From positions 399,088 to 463,087 of the forward strand of contig NZ_WHKF01000001.1 in assembly GCF_009295825.1 (NCBI RefSeq): a stretch of 64,000 nt of DNA, in the 5' to 3' direction. Positions 9,116 through 18,582 of this stretch are shown piece by piece. A program made the translations under genes and the position numbers. The notes under the pieces were generated by a model that was not told the origin of the DNA, did not search any database, and saw nothing but the letters and a program-made list of their open reading frames with translations. Position 1 is the first letter of the stretch, and the number at the start of each line of letters is the position of its first letter. The DNA is from Marinifilum sp. N1E240. GTDB lineage: Bacteria > Bacteroidota > Bacteroidia > Bacteroidales > Marinifilaceae.

Positions 9116-9163
9116 TACTAAAAATTCTTACTTTTATCACAACACACTAAAGATTGCTTCTTT

Positions 9164-10264
9164 ATGAACGGAAAAGGAAAATATGTATTGGTTGCCCTGG
9201 GTTTAATCCTGTTGGGTTTAATGTTTTGGTATTTTAGCAATATTGTTGCCTATATTTTAATTTCAGTTGTTCTATCTTTTATTGGTCGTCCAGTTGTCGA
9301 TTTATTAAATAAAGTAAAAATTAAAAAATGGACTTGTCCACCAGCACTTTCTGCTGGTATAACTCTAATTTTATTGTGGTTTGTAATGGTGATGTTTTTC
9401 AGAACCTTTATACCAATGGTTGCTTCACAAGCGCAAGATTTATCTAATATAGATGTAAATGCAGCTGCACATAGTCTTGAAGAACCCATCCAAAAATTAG
9501 AGAGCCTGGTTGCAAAATATTCTGCCGATGGCGAAGCCTTTAATTTAAAAGCTGTAATAGTAGATAACATTACCTCTTTTGTTAAGGTATCCGATGTTTC
9601 ATCCATATTTGGATCGCTTGCGGGTACTTTGGGCAATATATTTATCGCACTGTTTTCAATCTCATTCATCACCTTCTTTTTCTTGAAAGATAGTAGTTTG
9701 TTTACAGGCGGTTTGGTGGTTTTGGTTCCAGCAAAACACGAGGAAGGAGTGCTGCATGTATTGGAATCTATTAAGAAATTATTGATGCGCTACTTTGTTG
9801 GTTTATTCTTTGAGGTGATTTTGGTTGGATTTATGGTGACCATTGGATTGACCATTGTAGGATTGCCATTTAGTACTGCAGTTGTGATCGGATTGTTTGC
9901 AGGAATGATGAATGTAATCCCTTATATTGGACCTATTATTGGTGCATGTTTCGGGATGATTATTGGAATTGCGACCAATTTAGATATTGATTTTTATACA
10001 GGCATTCTTCCTTTATTAGGGTATATGGCTATCGTTTTTGCTTTGGTTCAGGTAATTGATAACATTTTATTCCAGCCATTAATCTATTCAAATTCAGTAA
10101 ATGCTCATCCACTTGAGATTTTTATAGTGATTATTATGGCAGGTAGTATGGCAGGAATTTTAGGTATGGTTTTGGCGATACCAACTTATACATTACTTCG
10201 TGTGATTGCTAAAGAGTTTTTTAATAAATACAGGTTTGTTAAAAAGCTTACCGGAAATATCTAA
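9164..10264 (+). CDS. AI-2E family transporter
   Basis: 366-residue inner membrane protein of the AI-2 exporter (AI-2E, PerM-like) superfamily. It has two N-terminal hydrophobic helices, a soluble-looking linker at about 85-145, and a C-terminal bundle of about six helices containing GLPFSTAVVIGLFAGMMNVIPYIGP, the hallmark P-Y-I-G-P segment. Members export autoinducer-2 or act as Na+/H+ antiporters; the sequence does not tell which. It lies between lon and a convergent epimerase gene, with terminators on both sides, so it appears to be transcribed alone. Start MNGKGKYVLVALG at the ATG at 9164. Confidence 0.85.
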   Translation: MNGKGKYVLVALGLILLGLMFWYFSNIVAYILISVVLSFIGRPVVDLLNKVKIKKWTCPPALSAGITLILLWFVMVMFFRTFIPMVASQAQDLSNIDVNAAAHSLEEPIQKLESLVAKYSADGEAFNLKAVIVDNITSFVKVSDVSSIFGSLAGTLGNIFIALFSISFITFFFLKDSSLFTGGLVVLVPAKHEEGVLHVLESIKKLLMRYFVGLFFEVILVGFMVTIGLTIVGLPFSTAVVIGLFAGMMNVIPYIGPIIGACFGMIIGIATNLDIDFYTGILPLLGYMAIVFALVQVIDNILFQPLIYSNSVNAHPLEIFIVIIMAGSMAGILGMVLAIPTYTLLRVIAKEFFNKYRFVKKLTGNI

Positions 10265-10325
10265 TTAGATTCTACTCTATTTAATTGAATTTTTCACAAA
10301 AGAGTAAAATAATAATATTGTATAC

Positions 10326-10361
10326 AAAAAAAGGAAGACTCGAGAGAATCGTCCTTTTTTT
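10326..10361. terminator. Terminator between convergent genes
   Basis: AAAAAAAGGA and TCCTTTTTTT arms with an imperfect inner stem and GAGA loop; A-run left, T-run right, so it can serve both the AI-2E gene and the epimerase gene. Confidence 0.7.
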
Positions 10362-10383
10362 ATGTGTAAACCAATCGCTAATA

Positions 10384-11301
10384 TCATATACTCGATGTTT
10401 CGAAATGATTTTTAAGTGCATTTAATTCTTCTTCGAAGCTCAACCTTTCGCCATCGTACAGTTTCATAATTCTACCATCTGTTTTTACCATTTGCTGAGG
10501 TAATTCCAAGTGTTGGTTGGTAAATATCATTTCCATATCTGGATTTTGAGATTGCATTACTTCAACCAAATCCATTATCGATTTGTTGTAATCTACTAAA
10601 TTGTACACACCCGAATCTAACTTTCCTCCAATAAGATTCGCTAAAATAGCAGATGCTTTTTCCAATGAAACGAAAGGACGCTTTTGATTACCGCTCCCAT
10701 GAATTGAAATTCTTCCAACAAAGTAAGAGTCGAATTGCAAGCGATTCACAATGCTTTTCATTTTCATGCTAACGCCATATCCGAATACATTAGCCAAACG
10801 GATAATTTGCGTATTAATTTTTGGCATAATGCGTTCTACATGTTGCTCGCCTCTTAGTTTAGAACTGCCCAATGATGTGCTTGGCTCGGGTAAAGTATAA
10901 ACATCAAATTCCTGATCGGAATATCCATAAACGGCAGTGGAACTTACATAAATCAGTTGTTTCACATCACTTTCTTCAATGGCATAAATAAGCTCTGCAG
11001 TTCCCCAATTGTTTACCTGTTCGTGCAAATGGTGTAATTTATCGCTATCCGAATTTTCAGCTGCAAGATGATAAACCACATCAACATTTTTCACAATTTG
11101 ATCCAGGGTTCGTGAATCAAGTAATTCGCCTTTCACAAACTTTACTTTTCCGGGTTTAATTTGTGAATGCAAAAACAGATTATAATTGTTTTGACTTAAA
11201 TTATCCAATACGGTAATTTCTTTCACTTCAGGATTCTGATTTAGTTTTATGCACAATTCAGTACCTATATAGCCAGCGCCTCCAGTAATTAATACTTTCA
11301 T
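10384..11301 (-). CDS. NAD-dependent epimerase/dehydratase family protein, catalytic Tyr replaced
   Basis: 305-residue extended short-chain dehydrogenase. The N-terminus MKVLITGGAGYIGTEL is the Rossmann GxxGxxG loop for NAD(P), followed by VTVLDNLSQ-like beta-2 acid (D33), VVYHLAAE, and YVSSTAVYG. Where the catalytic Y-x-x-x-K should stand the sequence reads LGSSKLRGE, so Lys is kept but Tyr is Leu (codon TTG). The serine of SST is present. Sugar-nucleotide epimerases and dehydratases need that Tyr, so the protein may bind NAD and a substrate without normal turnover, or act as a reductase with another acid. It is divergent from the large hybrid regulator and has no glycan cluster beside it. 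Confidence 0.8.
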   Translation of the reverse strand: MKVLITGGAGYIGTELCIKLNQNPEVKEITVLDNLSQNNYNLFLHSQIKPGKVKFVKGELLDSRTLDQIVKNVDVVYHLAAENSDSDKLHHLHEQVNNWGTAELIYAIEESDVKQLIYVSSTAVYGYSDQEFDVYTLPEPSTSLGSSKLRGEQHVERIMPKINTQIIRLANVFGYGVSMKMKSIVNRLQFDSYFVGRISIHGSGNQKRPFVSLEKASAILANLIGGKLDSGVYNLVDYNKSIMDLVEVMQSQNPDMEMIFTNQHLELPQQMVKTDGRIMKLYDGERLSFEEELNALKNHFETSSI

Positions 11302-11692
11302 GGTAATGTATTTATAGTGAAGATTAAAATCATTAGAAATTAGGAGTAAGCTCCCTCAACTCTCTATTCTTATAAAGTTACCAATTATCTTTCTATGCCA
11401 CCAAATCTGTATTCAATCTATATTTGTTTTTCGATAAGAATAAATTAATTATAATTAAACAAAACATTTATTCAACATAGTTTGATAGTGATTAATACTC
11501 GATCATTATATGATTCGTATAAAATTTTATATTAAACGTAAAAAATATTTGCTACAGGCTTTATCTTATCTTAAATTAGTTTATTATTAAATTATTAATG
11601 TGCTTGATGAAACTGGTGTTTAGGATTGAATATTGGTTTCAAATTAAAATAACTTGATATTAATCTCTCGATATAACCTTCTATTAAACGAT
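11302..11692. other. Divergent intergenic region, 391 nt
   Basis: Very AT-rich spacer between the epimerase (minus) and the hybrid sensor (plus). One TATATTTG box (11419-11426) fits the -7 consensus on the plus strand but has no -33 partner and lies 267 nt from the start codon. No open frame, RNA gene or strong inverted repeat was recognised. Confidence 0.4.
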
Positions 11693-14557
11693 ATGAAAAA
11701 AATAATCTTGTTGATTTTTGTATTGTTTCTAACCGGAAACACCTTTTCTCAAAAGAGTTTAAAAGTTCCAAAGTATAAAAATCTGGACAGTTTAATGATG
11801 GATTTAAACAAGCTTATTGTTGATAAAAGTAATTCCGATGATTCGGAAAGAGCAATAAAATTGGTAGTTCGAAACAGAAAACTATTTAAGGGAGAGTATG
11901 GCAAATATTTGTACCTGTTGCGCCATAAATTAGAGAAGAAAAATGACAGTATTAATTTACCCGAAATTTATTATCGCTTAGGTGTAAATCACAGATATCA
12001 GCATGTTTACGATTCTGCAAAATATTACTACAAAAAGGCACTTCCCTTTGCTCAGGAGAAGAAGGATTACTATCAATTGGGAAGAATTTACAATGAATTG
12101 GGTGTTGTTTGTCGGAAAACAGATTTAAACCAAGAGGCAATTCATTATTTTGTTTCTTCAATTAATACCACCGAACAAAGTGGCAATTATTACGGAAAGG
12201 CAATTGCCGAAAATGGCATAGGAAACATCTATTTGGTACAAAAAGAGTATGAGAAAGCACTTTCTTATTTTAAGGAGTCGATGAAATATGGTATTGAAAG
12301 TAAGAAGAGTTTTCATTTGGAAATTAGCTATGGAAATGTAGGTGAGGCATACATGTTTTTGAACCAACCGGATTCTGCGAAGTACTACATTATTAAGTGT
12401 TTGGACTTGGCAAAAAAAAGAGAATATCCTATGAGTCAGGGAATATGTTATCAGCTGTTGGGACAAGTTGATATGTCTTTGAACAATTACGATCAGGCTT
12501 ATGCCAATTTTGAAAAATCCTTGGCAATTCAGCGTGAAATTAAAGATAAGCGCTATTTGAGTTCCATATTGATTCATTACGGAACGGCTTGTGCCAAACT
12601 TAAGCGCTATAAGGAAGCAGAGAAGAATTTACTTGACGGGAGAGCAATATCCAGAGAAATTCATTCAATAGACAACCTGATACTTTGCAATCAAACCTTA
12701 TATGAAATTTATTATAAAACAGAAAAATACAAGGAGGCGAGTGATGCCTTGTTGCTAACCAAAAACTTTACCGATACACTTTACAATTCAGCAAGTACAC
12801 AGGTATTAAACGATTTGGAATTCAAATATCAATCGGAGAAAAAAACACAGCAAATTGAATTGTTGAATACGAGAAATCAATTGATTGGCGAATCGAAGAA
12901 AATGCAGCGAAATCAGTTTGGAGTATTGATATTGCTTTTTGGAGGATTGGCAGCATTTTTCTATTTCAGATATCAAACCAAACAACGCGTAACCAGAGAA
13001 TTGAAGAATATCAATCAAATGAAATCGAAGTTCTTTAGTAATATTTCACATGAATTTCGTACACCATTAACTTTGATAAAAGGTCCATTGGAGAAACAGT
13101 TGTTCCGATCGAAAAATAAAATTCAGCGGACAGAGTTAGAATTGATTCTGCGCAATTCCAACAGGCTGCTATCATTGGTTGATCAATTACTGAACATTTC
13201 AAAAATTGATGCTGGACATTTTACAGTTTCGGCACAAGAGGGAGATTTGAGTACCTTGTTGAAAGGCATTTCCAATTCCTTTAATTTTCAGGCACACGAG
13301 AAGGAGATTGATTATAAAATCGAAATTTCAGAAACCGGCCAAGTTTGGTTCGATCATAATATTGTGGAGATTGTTTTAAGTAATTTATTATCTAATGCTT
13401 TCAAATTTGTTCCCGAAGGAGGTCAGGTCAAATTAAAAACTATACTCCTAAATAAACATGTAAAGATTGAAGTTAGCAATTCAGGTTGCACTCTAAATTC
13501 AAAAGAGCTGTCTCATATTTTTGATCGTTTTTACAGGGCAGGAGAGAATGAAGTACAAGGAACAGGTATTGGATTATCTCTGGTTAAAGAGTTGTGTTCT
13601 TTATATCGAGCATCAATTAAAGTTGCTTGTACTGATGATAAAATTATAAAGTTTGAATTGGAACTTCCGCAATCAAAAGAACATTTTAGATTGAATGAAA
13701 TTGTAGATATTCCCCTAAATCTGGATCTAAAACGCGCAGAGAAAAAGAAGATATCACTAAATAATAAGGATGTAGAAGAAACTTTGGATAAAGTTGATTT
13801 ACCTGTATTGTTAATTGTCGAGGATAATCTTGATATGCGAAAATATATAGCGACCTATTTTGAAAAGCGTTATAAGATTTTAGAAGCGGCAGATGGTGAG
13901 GAAGGTATAGCCATTGCAATACAGACAATTCCTGATTTAATTATTTCGGATGTTATGATGCCTAAGATTGGAGGAGTTGAGTTGTGTTCTAAATTGAAAA
14001 ATGATATCAAAACCAATCACATCCCAATTTTATTACTTACTGCAAAAGTAGGAGACGATAATGAACTGGAGGGATTAAAATCGGGTGCTGATGATTATAT
14101 TATAAAACCTTTTAATGCTCAATCACTTATTGTAAAAGTTGAACGATTAATAGCTACAAGAAAAGCTATACAAGCTAAATTTCAGAAAGAATTGGTTATG
14201 AAACCTCTCAATCTGGTTATGCAATCAGAAGAAGAAAAATTTGCTATCACATTGCAGAAAGTATTAGAAGAGCACATCGCAAACCCTAATTTCACAGTGG
14301 ATCAGTTTTGCGAGGCTACTGCCATGAGTCGAACGCAATTGCATAGAAAATTAAAAGCACTAACAGGTTTATCTGCCACGGCATTTCTACGTGCCCAAAG
14401 AATAAAACTAGCATCGGAAATTTTACTTCAACCCGAAGTTAGTATTAGTGATGTTTGCTACACCACGGGTTTTAACGATACATCATATTTTACAAAGTGT
14501 TTTAAAGATATTCATGGATGTACTCCTACCGAGTATGTAAAGAAATTTTCAAATTAG
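11693..14557 (+). CDS. Hybrid two-component regulator: TPR sensor, histidine kinase, receiver, AraC HTH
   Basis: 954-residue one-protein phosphorelay. Order: signal peptide 1-20 (MKKIILLIFVLFLTGNTFSQ), TPR repeats about 75-370 (for example YYRLGVNHRYQHVYDSAKYYY), a short coiled stretch, one membrane helix near 410-430, HisKA with His453 in NISHEFRTP, HATPase with N-box LLSNAFKFVP and GTGIGLSLVKEL, receiver with Asp753 in IISDVMMPKIGG, and a C-terminal AraC-type double HTH (FCEATAMSRTQLHRKL, CYTTGFNDTSYFTKCF). Known hybrid regulators of this layout usually have beta-propeller sensors and control glycan-use loci; here the sensor is TPR-type and no susCD pair is nearby. Start at 11693 is chosen over TTG 11654 because it begins the signal peptide. 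It may control the secreted-protein cluster that follows on the same strand (inference). Confidence 0.93.
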   Translation: MKKIILLIFVLFLTGNTFSQKSLKVPKYKNLDSLMMDLNKLIVDKSNSDDSERAIKLVVRNRKLFKGEYGKYLYLLRHKLEKKNDSINLPEIYYRLGVNHRYQHVYDSAKYYYKKALPFAQEKKDYYQLGRIYNELGVVCRKTDLNQEAIHYFVSSINTTEQSGNYYGKAIAENGIGNIYLVQKEYEKALSYFKESMKYGIESKKSFHLEISYGNVGEAYMFLNQPDSAKYYIIKCLDLAKKREYPMSQGICYQLLGQVDMSLNNYDQAYANFEKSLAIQREIKDKRYLSSILIHYGTACAKLKRYKEAEKNLLDGRAISREIHSIDNLILCNQTLYEIYYKTEKYKEASDALLLTKNFTDTLYNSASTQVLNDLEFKYQSEKKTQQIELLNTRNQLIGESKKMQRNQFGVLILLFGGLAAFFYFRYQTKQRVTRELKNINQMKSKFFSNISHEFRTPLTLIKGPLEKQLFRSKNKIQRTELELILRNSNRLLSLVDQLLNISKIDAGHFTVSAQEGDLSTLLKGISNSFNFQAHEKEIDYKIEISETGQVWFDHNIVEIVLSNLLSNAFKFVPEGGQVKLKTILLNKHVKIEVSNSGCTLNSKELSHIFDRFYRAGENEVQGTGIGLSLVKELCSLYRASIKVACTDDKIIKFELELPQSKEHFRLNEIVDIPLNLDLKRAEKKKISLNNKDVEETLDKVDLPVLLIVEDNLDMRKYIATYFEKRYKILEAADGEEGIAIAIQTIPDLIISDVMMPKIGGVELCSKLKNDIKTNHIPILLLTAKVGDDNELEGLKSGADDYIIKPFNAQSLIVKVERLIATRKAIQAKFQKELVMKPLNLVMQSEEEKFAITLQKVLEEHIANPNFTVDQFCEATAMSRTQLHRKLKALTGLSATAFLRAQRIKLASEILLQPEVSISDVCYTTGFNDTSYFTKCFKDIHGCTPTEYVKKFSN

Positions 14558-14971
14558 AAGTTTCTCAACTAAAATTTTCTTTGGATTGAATTAAAATCCA
14601 ATTTAATTCAATACTGTAATGCTTGAATTTAAAGGGATGGAACATGATTGATAAATTTTGGAACATTTGTATTAATAGCTGAACTGTTAAATTAATTTTT
14701 ATTCCCTGTATTTCTCTTATAAATATTTCTGCAATAAGCTGATATATAGACAATATAAGCTCATTTCGTGTTGGTTTTATGCAGTTAAAATCGATTTATT
14801 TATTCGTATTATTCTCCTTATTAAGTTTTAGAATCATTTAATTTTTGCAATTGTATTGTGCAGTAAGTGAGTGAGATAAACATTTGTTGTACTTGTAAGA
14901 ACATAGTTACTATTTATAAATTGGATATCGACCTAAATTTATTTTAGAAATCGAAACCAATTTGTAAACAG
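14558..14971. other. Intergenic region, 414 nt
   Basis: AT-rich spacer between the hybrid regulator and the OmpA-family gene. It holds the overlapping hairpins at 14581-14611; beyond these, no exact TAnnTTTG box, RNA gene or open frame was recognised. It is the likely promoter region of the 15-21.7 kb cluster. Confidence 0.4.
14581..14611 (+). terminator. Two overlapping, mutually exclusive hairpins after the hybrid regulator
   Basis: TTGGATT (14581-14587) pairs with AATCCAA (14595-14601); alternatively TTGAATTAAA (14586-14595) pairs with TTTAATTCAA (14602-14611) as a perfect 10-bp stem. Both lie 24 nt after the stop codon. No T-run follows, so termination is only a guess. Confidence 0.35.
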
Positions 14972-16696
14972 ATGAAAAAACTACTAATCGTAACAGTATT
15001 ACTTACACTAGGATTTGCACTTGTAAATGCGCAGGTGGTAGACCCTAAAAAAGTTGCAAAAAAGCAAGGAACCAAACGTACCAATACTAAAATTGAGCAA
15101 GGTGTTGATAAAGGTTTAGATAAACTGGAAGAAGGCATTGGAAGATTATTTGGTAAAAAGAAAAAGAAGAAGAAAAAAAATAAGACTAATTCGACTGATC
15201 AAGTTGCAGAGACACCAAATCAATCATCGGAATCAAGTAATGATAGAAACAATTCTACAGAACTTGAAAAGAAGAAGCCAAATGTAGTTTGGAGTCGTTT
15301 TGATTTTGTACCTGGTGATGTTGTGATTTTTGAAGATGGTCCAGACCTAATGGAAGAAAATGGTGAATTCCCAAGTAGGTGGGATTTGGAAAAAGGACAA
15401 GTTGAAATTGCGAATGTTGATGGCGAAAATGTAATGATGTTTATTGATGGATGCCCAACTATAATTCCCTATCTGAAAAATTCCAAAGAGGATTATCTAC
15501 CCGAAGTGTTTACAGTTGAATTTGATTTATATCGACCTGCAAATGGAAATAGATTTACAGTATATCTGTATGATAGGAAAAATCAGAAAAATAGTGGTCA
15601 GGAAATTGAAATTGGTTATAAGCATGTATCTGTTGACAATAGTAATGTAAAAGGAGAACATCCTGATTTAGATTATACTTGGAATGAGAAAGGACGTTGG
15701 CAGCACATTTCAATTGCTTACACGAAAGGGAAATTGAAAGTATATATGGACGATGCCCGATTGATTAATATACCACATTACGAGGCTAATCCTACAGGAA
15801 TTAGTTTGCAAGCCTACTGGGCGGAGTTAGGAGCAGACAAACCATTTTATGTGAAAAATGTGCGCATTGCAAAGGGGGGAGTTAAGTATTACAAAAGGGT
15901 ACTTCAAGATGGTAAAATCATTTGCAATGGCATTCGCTTCGATGTAAACAAGGCAAGTTTAAAGCCTGAGTCAATGGGTCCAATCAATAAAATTTATCAA
16001 TTACTACAGAAGCAACCAAATCTTAACTTTAGTGTTGAAGGTCATACCGATAGTGATGGAGATGATGTTTCAAACAAAAAGTTATCGGAAGCAAGAGCTA
16101 AAGTTGTGATGGAGAGATTGATTCAAATGGGAATCTCTTCGAACAGATTAAGTTATGCTGGTTTTGGTGAAAGTAAGCCTTTAGACAATAATAGTACTCC
16201 CGAAGGAAAAGCCAACAATCGAAGAGTGGAGTTCGTGAAAACAGAAGGAAACACAGCTTCTTCAAATACAATTGGCAATGGTGGAAATTCTACTTACGAT
16301 AAAATACTTGCCAATAATATTGATAAGGAGTTCGATAAATTATCAGATGAATTCTACACGCCAATATCAGGACCTAATGGCATAGTGAATGGTAAAGGAA
16401 CCGTATTCTTATTCTTTACATCTGAAAAAAACCTTGGGAAAATGGAAATTTTGGATGTAGATAAAGATAACAATTATAGGCTTACGATTAGATATGCTAC
16501 TTACAATCGGTCTGGCGAGACAGTTAGTGAATCGGAACATTTTGAAATAGAAGGAACCTTTGCTTTTGATTTGGATAAAGGAAATGCATCAGATGTTTCT
16601 CGAGATGATCAGGATTTTATTTTGAAAGTTGGCAGCAAAACAAATTCTTCTTTTGCTTTAGGCGGAGAGAATATTGCGATTCGAAAACATCAATAA
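14972..16696 (+). CDS. OmpA-family protein with LamG-like domain and unknown C-terminal domain
   Basis: 574 residues. Signal peptide 1-20 (MKKLLIVTVLLTLGFALVNA), a basic coil with a run of eight lysines at about 65-72, a Ser/Asn-rich linker, a concanavalin/LamG-like beta-sandwich at about 105-310 (FTVEFDLYRPANGNRFTVYL, then GRWQHISIAYTKGKLKVYMD), an OmpA C-terminal domain at about 315-428 and a further 140-residue beta-rich tail. Peptidoglycan-binding residues of the OmpA domain are visible: Asp360 in GHTD and Arg375 in LSEARAK, plus NNRRVEF. The protein likely anchors to the wall and displays a carbohydrate- or protein-binding sandwich. It heads a same-strand cluster of exported proteins (36 nt to the next gene). 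An A8 run in the lysine tract could be slippage-prone. Confidence 0.85.
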   Translation: MKKLLIVTVLLTLGFALVNAQVVDPKKVAKKQGTKRTNTKIEQGVDKGLDKLEEGIGRLFGKKKKKKKKNKTNSTDQVAETPNQSSESSNDRNNSTELEKKKPNVVWSRFDFVPGDVVIFEDGPDLMEENGEFPSRWDLEKGQVEIANVDGENVMMFIDGCPTIIPYLKNSKEDYLPEVFTVEFDLYRPANGNRFTVYLYDRKNQKNSGQEIEIGYKHVSVDNSNVKGEHPDLDYTWNEKGRWQHISIAYTKGKLKVYMDDARLINIPHYEANPTGISLQAYWAELGADKPFYVKNVRIAKGGVKYYKRVLQDGKIICNGIRFDVNKASLKPESMGPINKIYQLLQKQPNLNFSVEGHTDSDGDDVSNKKLSEARAKVVMERLIQMGISSNRLSYAGFGESKPLDNNSTPEGKANNRRVEFVKTEGNTASSNTIGNGGNSTYDKILANNIDKEFDKLSDEFYTPISGPNGIVNGKGTVFLFFTSEKNLGKMEILDVDKDNNYRLTIRYATYNRSGETVSESEHFEIEGTFAFDLDKGNASDVSRDDQDFILKVGSKTNSSFALGGENIAIRKHQ

Positions 16697-16732
16697 GTAA
16701 TAATCCATTTTTCTGATTAAAAAGATAGCGTA

Positions 16733-17344
16733 ATGAAACAAGTACTTACGATAGTATTTTTCTTTCTGTCAATCTCCTTTATTATGGCTCAAGAGAATAA
16801 TGAGACAAATAAGAAAGAGAAATTCGATGCAATGATAGAAACCTATATGAAGGCAAATAAAGAATCGATTGACACGGCAAAACCTTTAATTGACTTTTTC
16901 TTAAAATATGAATCGAAAGATAGTTTGAATGCACCTAATCAGAAAGATTTTGATCTTTTACTAAAAGAAATGGGCGTGTTTGATGAGATTGAGAAAGACA
17001 AAAGTGGTTTAACCAAAGAAGATGCGTTTCAATTCATAAATTCATATATCAAAGCTGATAAGGCTATTGGTAATGACACCATACCACATTCAAGTTCAGC
17101 AGAAGAAAGCATTCTAACTAAGGAGATAAAAAAAGCGGAAGAACAGTTCCAAGATGCAATGCCTGAAATAGAAAAAATGATGAAGGCAGCAGAGAAGGAA
17201 GCAAAGAATATGAATCTGCAAGCAGATGTAATTTCTTACGATGAATTTAAAAAACGAGCGAAGTTAAAGAAACCAAATGCTAGCGAAAAGGAAGTAAAAG
17301 CAGCCTATTCTGATTTGATGAAAGTTTTAGGTAGAACAAACTAA
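16733..17344 (+). CDS. Secreted helical protein of unknown function
   Basis: 203 residues, not recognised. A signal peptide (MKQVLTIVFFFLSISFIMAQ) is followed by a charged, almost wholly helical mature protein rich in Lys and Glu. FDEIEKDKSGLTKEDAFQFI looks like a partial EF-hand loop (D-K-S-G-x-T-x-E-D), and the segment EIKKAEEQFQDAMPEIEKMMKAAEKEAKNM is a probable coiled coil. The C-terminus FKKRAKLKKPNASEKEVKAAY is basic. It sits 36 nt after the OmpA gene and 11 nt before the next secreted protein, so co-expression is likely. Periplasmic location is inferred from the signal peptide and lack of lipobox. Confidence 0.6.
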   Translation: MKQVLTIVFFFLSISFIMAQENNETNKKEKFDAMIETYMKANKESIDTAKPLIDFFLKYESKDSLNAPNQKDFDLLLKEMGVFDEIEKDKSGLTKEDAFQFINSYIKADKAIGNDTIPHSSSAEESILTKEIKKAEEQFQDAMPEIEKMMKAAEKEAKNMNLQADVISYDEFKKRAKLKKPNASEKEVKAAYSDLMKVLGRTN

Positions 17345-17355
17345 ATCTAAAAAAA

Positions 17356-18579
17356 ATGAAAAAAGCAATATTAGTATTGATCGCATTACTGGCTTTTGTT
17401 AGTGCAAATAAGGCTCAGGAGAATAAGATTAACGGAAGCTGGTTAGTGGAAAAAATTGAAGTAGGTGATAAAGTTCACGAACCATTTTTCATTCTAAATT
17501 TTACGAAAGATGGAGCAATTGTAACTAGCGATATTAATGTTGGAACATGGAAGTACAATCCAAATTCTGATCGGTTAATAATGAAATCTGAAATGGATAA
17601 GGATTTCAGAGGAGAGTGTAGAATTATCACTTTAAATAAAAATCAGTTGGTATTTGAAAAAGAAGACCAGAAATGGTCATTCTCGAAGTTAAATATGGAT
17701 GAGATTGTACAGCAGAATGAAGAATCTGGTTTTATAGGAACTTGGGAGATACCAAATGAAATGAATCCTGATGTTTTGAGATGGATTACATTTGACTTGC
17801 CAAATCTATATACCATTATCGAAAAAGGTTCTGGTATGGAGACTAAAAATAGTGGCGAGTGGATGTTTAAAAAAGATGAAAATGTACTTTATGTATTTGG
17901 TAGAATTGAAACCATAGGTGGGAAAAGTAATCTGATTAATATTAATGATAGTGAATTGAAATTGGAGAACAAGGGTAGTTTAATTACACTTAAGAAGGCA
18001 AATAAAAGTTCTAATAGGATTGAAAGATTATCCTTTACCGAAGCTGATTTCTTTACTGAAAATGGAGATTACAAATATGATCGTGAAGAAGGAAAACTAC
18101 CTTGGAGCGATCCAATGGAAATGATGATGTCTTTTATAAATACAAGACAATTGGAATATAATTTTTCAAGTTTAGTTGAGGATACCGAGGTTTTTGAAAC
18201 GAAACAATTGCTTGCCGATGTAAATGCCAACAAAGAAAATCCAAGTTTAAGTGTTGATTATATTTTTTACGGATACGATAGATATAATTTGCCAGAAGAT
18301 ACTGCATTACCACCTAACAATCTTGATATGAGTTATGGCAATCAATTTTTTCCCTTAAAAGAGAATTCTTTTAGAGTTGTTGGAGAGGAAGAGATAACGA
18401 TTCCACCTGGAACTTACCAATGCACAATTGTTGAATCTACTGGAACTTCGGAGGAACGCTATAAGCTTTGGATGATAAATGAAAAACCAGGTGTGTATGC
18501 CCGAATTATTGAAGATAAAGAAGGGGCATTTGGACATTACCATGTATATGAATTGAAATCAATAATAATAAATAATTAA
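17356..18579 (+). CDS. Secreted protein with two lipocalin-like domains, function unknown
   Basis: 407 residues with signal peptide MKKAILVLIALLAFVSANKA. Two consecutive regions have lipocalin-like patterns: INGSWLVEKIEVGD...WSFSKL (about 24-112) and IGTWEIPNEMNPDVLRWITF...LITLKKA (about 128-215), each beginning G-x-W and built of short beta strands. The C-terminal half (about 230-407) contains FRVVGEEEITIPPGTYQCTIVE and YKLWMINEKPGVYARII, resembling the beta-sheet proteins of the DUF3108 type that report on surface-lipid or polymer secretion, but this likeness is weak. Tight spacing (11 nt upstream, 3 nt downstream) puts it in an operon with neighbours. No function is claimed. Confidence 0.6.
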   Translation: MKKAILVLIALLAFVSANKAQENKINGSWLVEKIEVGDKVHEPFFILNFTKDGAIVTSDINVGTWKYNPNSDRLIMKSEMDKDFRGECRIITLNKNQLVFEKEDQKWSFSKLNMDEIVQQNEESGFIGTWEIPNEMNPDVLRWITFDLPNLYTIIEKGSGMETKNSGEWMFKKDENVLYVFGRIETIGGKSNLININDSELKLENKGSLITLKKANKSSNRIERLSFTEADFFTENGDYKYDREEGKLPWSDPMEMMMSFINTRQLEYNFSSLVEDTEVFETKQLLADVNANKENPSLSVDYIFYGYDRYNLPEDTALPPNNLDMSYGNQFFPLKENSFRVVGEEEITIPPGTYQCTIVESTGTSEERYKLWMINEKPGVYARIIEDKEGAFGHYHVYELKSIIINN

Positions 18580-18582
18580 AAG

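Noticed and set aside
9250-9672. 140-codon minus-strand frame inside the AI-2E gene
   Set aside because: Antisense shadow with no recognisable protein pattern.
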